Origin: Eubacterium sp. | GTDB lineage: Bacteria; Bacillota; Clostridia; Oscillospirales; Acutalibacteraceae | Assembly (NCBI GenBank): GCA_029050995.1 | Contig: JAIDLO010000117.1 | Coordinates: forward strand, 1 to 5,462 | Length of the DNA stretch: 5,462 nucleotides | Direction of reading: 5' to 3' | In this document: piece by piece, positions 5,379 to 5,462 of the stretch | How positions within the stretch are numbered: the first letter of the stretch is position 1 | Layout of the letters: each line of letters begins with the position of its first letter | Program-made: the position numbers and the translations under genes | The notes under the pieces: generated by a model | Seen by the model: the letters and a program-made list of their open reading frames with translations, nothing else | What the model was told of the DNA's origin: nothing | The model's database searches: none

Positions 5379-5462
5379 TGCCTAATAGCAGACGAATTGT
5401 TCAATACTTTCTATAGAATTTTCGGTTCTGAAGCACTTCAAAAGATTTATACTCTTGGAAGA
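5379..5462 (+). other. In-frame coding continuation after the TAA stop of the large gene
   Basis: Directly after TAA 5376-5378 the same reading frame stays open for 28 codons to the window edge. It encodes a sequence starting C-L-I-A-D-E-L-F and ending I-Y-T-L-G-R that continues the amphipathic helical style of the residues before the stop. The other two forward frames contain stops (TAA at 5383 in one, TAG at 5414 in the other). No terminator hairpin, ribosome binding site or new ATG in this frame is seen. This looks like the missing C-terminal part of the large protein, so the gene is probably interrupted and extends beyond the window. Confidence 0.65.

Noticed and set aside
1..5462. CRISPR array, insertion sequence, tRNA or rRNA genes
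   Set aside because: I looked for regularly spaced long repeats, transposase motifs with terminal inverted repeats, and cloverleaf or rRNA-like segments, and saw none.

Overview
The window is AT-rich bacterial DNA with plus-strand genes only. The most likely source is a low-GC Firmicute of class Clostridia, possibly a gut Ruminococcaceae/Oscillospiraceae-type organism. That rests on the rsmD-coaD gene order, strong AGGAG-type ribosome binding sites, the style of the signal peptide on the large protein, and short GTAGGG...CCG terminator hairpins of a kind I remember from such genomes. No 16S rRNA or other taxonomic marker is present, so this is inference.

Left part (1-1326): a compact housekeeping operon. 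It holds the 3' end of rsmD (16S rRNA guanine-N2 methyltransferase), then coaD (phosphopantetheine adenylyltransferase, coenzyme A synthesis) 2 nt later. An alanine/glutamine-rich coiled-coil protein of the clostridial 'ATPase' / V-type ATPase subunit H-like kind follows, its start codon overlapping the coaD end by 8 nt. The operon closes with two consecutive intrinsic terminators whose hairpins align without gaps and differ mainly by compensatory stem changes.

Middle part (1327-1769): a non-coding, very AT-rich control region. It holds a cluster of TTAC/GTAA inverted repeats, a near-consensus sigma-A promoter with an extended -10, and a perfect 12-bp palindrome at the predicted transcription start. 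Downstream lies a leader of about 160 nt with short direct repeats and a potential long-range helix. The leader ends in a duplicated ribosome-binding-site/ATG module; its first copy would translate a 13-codon peptide that overlaps the start of the next gene.

Right part (1770-5462): one very large gene for a secreted protein with a clear Sec signal peptide and about 1170 mature residues. I cannot assign it to a named family. Its frame is closed by TAA at 5376-5378 but stays open and protein-like to the end of the window. The protein therefore looks prematurely stopped (nonsense mutation, phase variant, sequencing error or, less likely, readthrough) rather than naturally ended. The two parts look functionally unrelated: a core operon, then a separately controlled cell-surface or exported protein.
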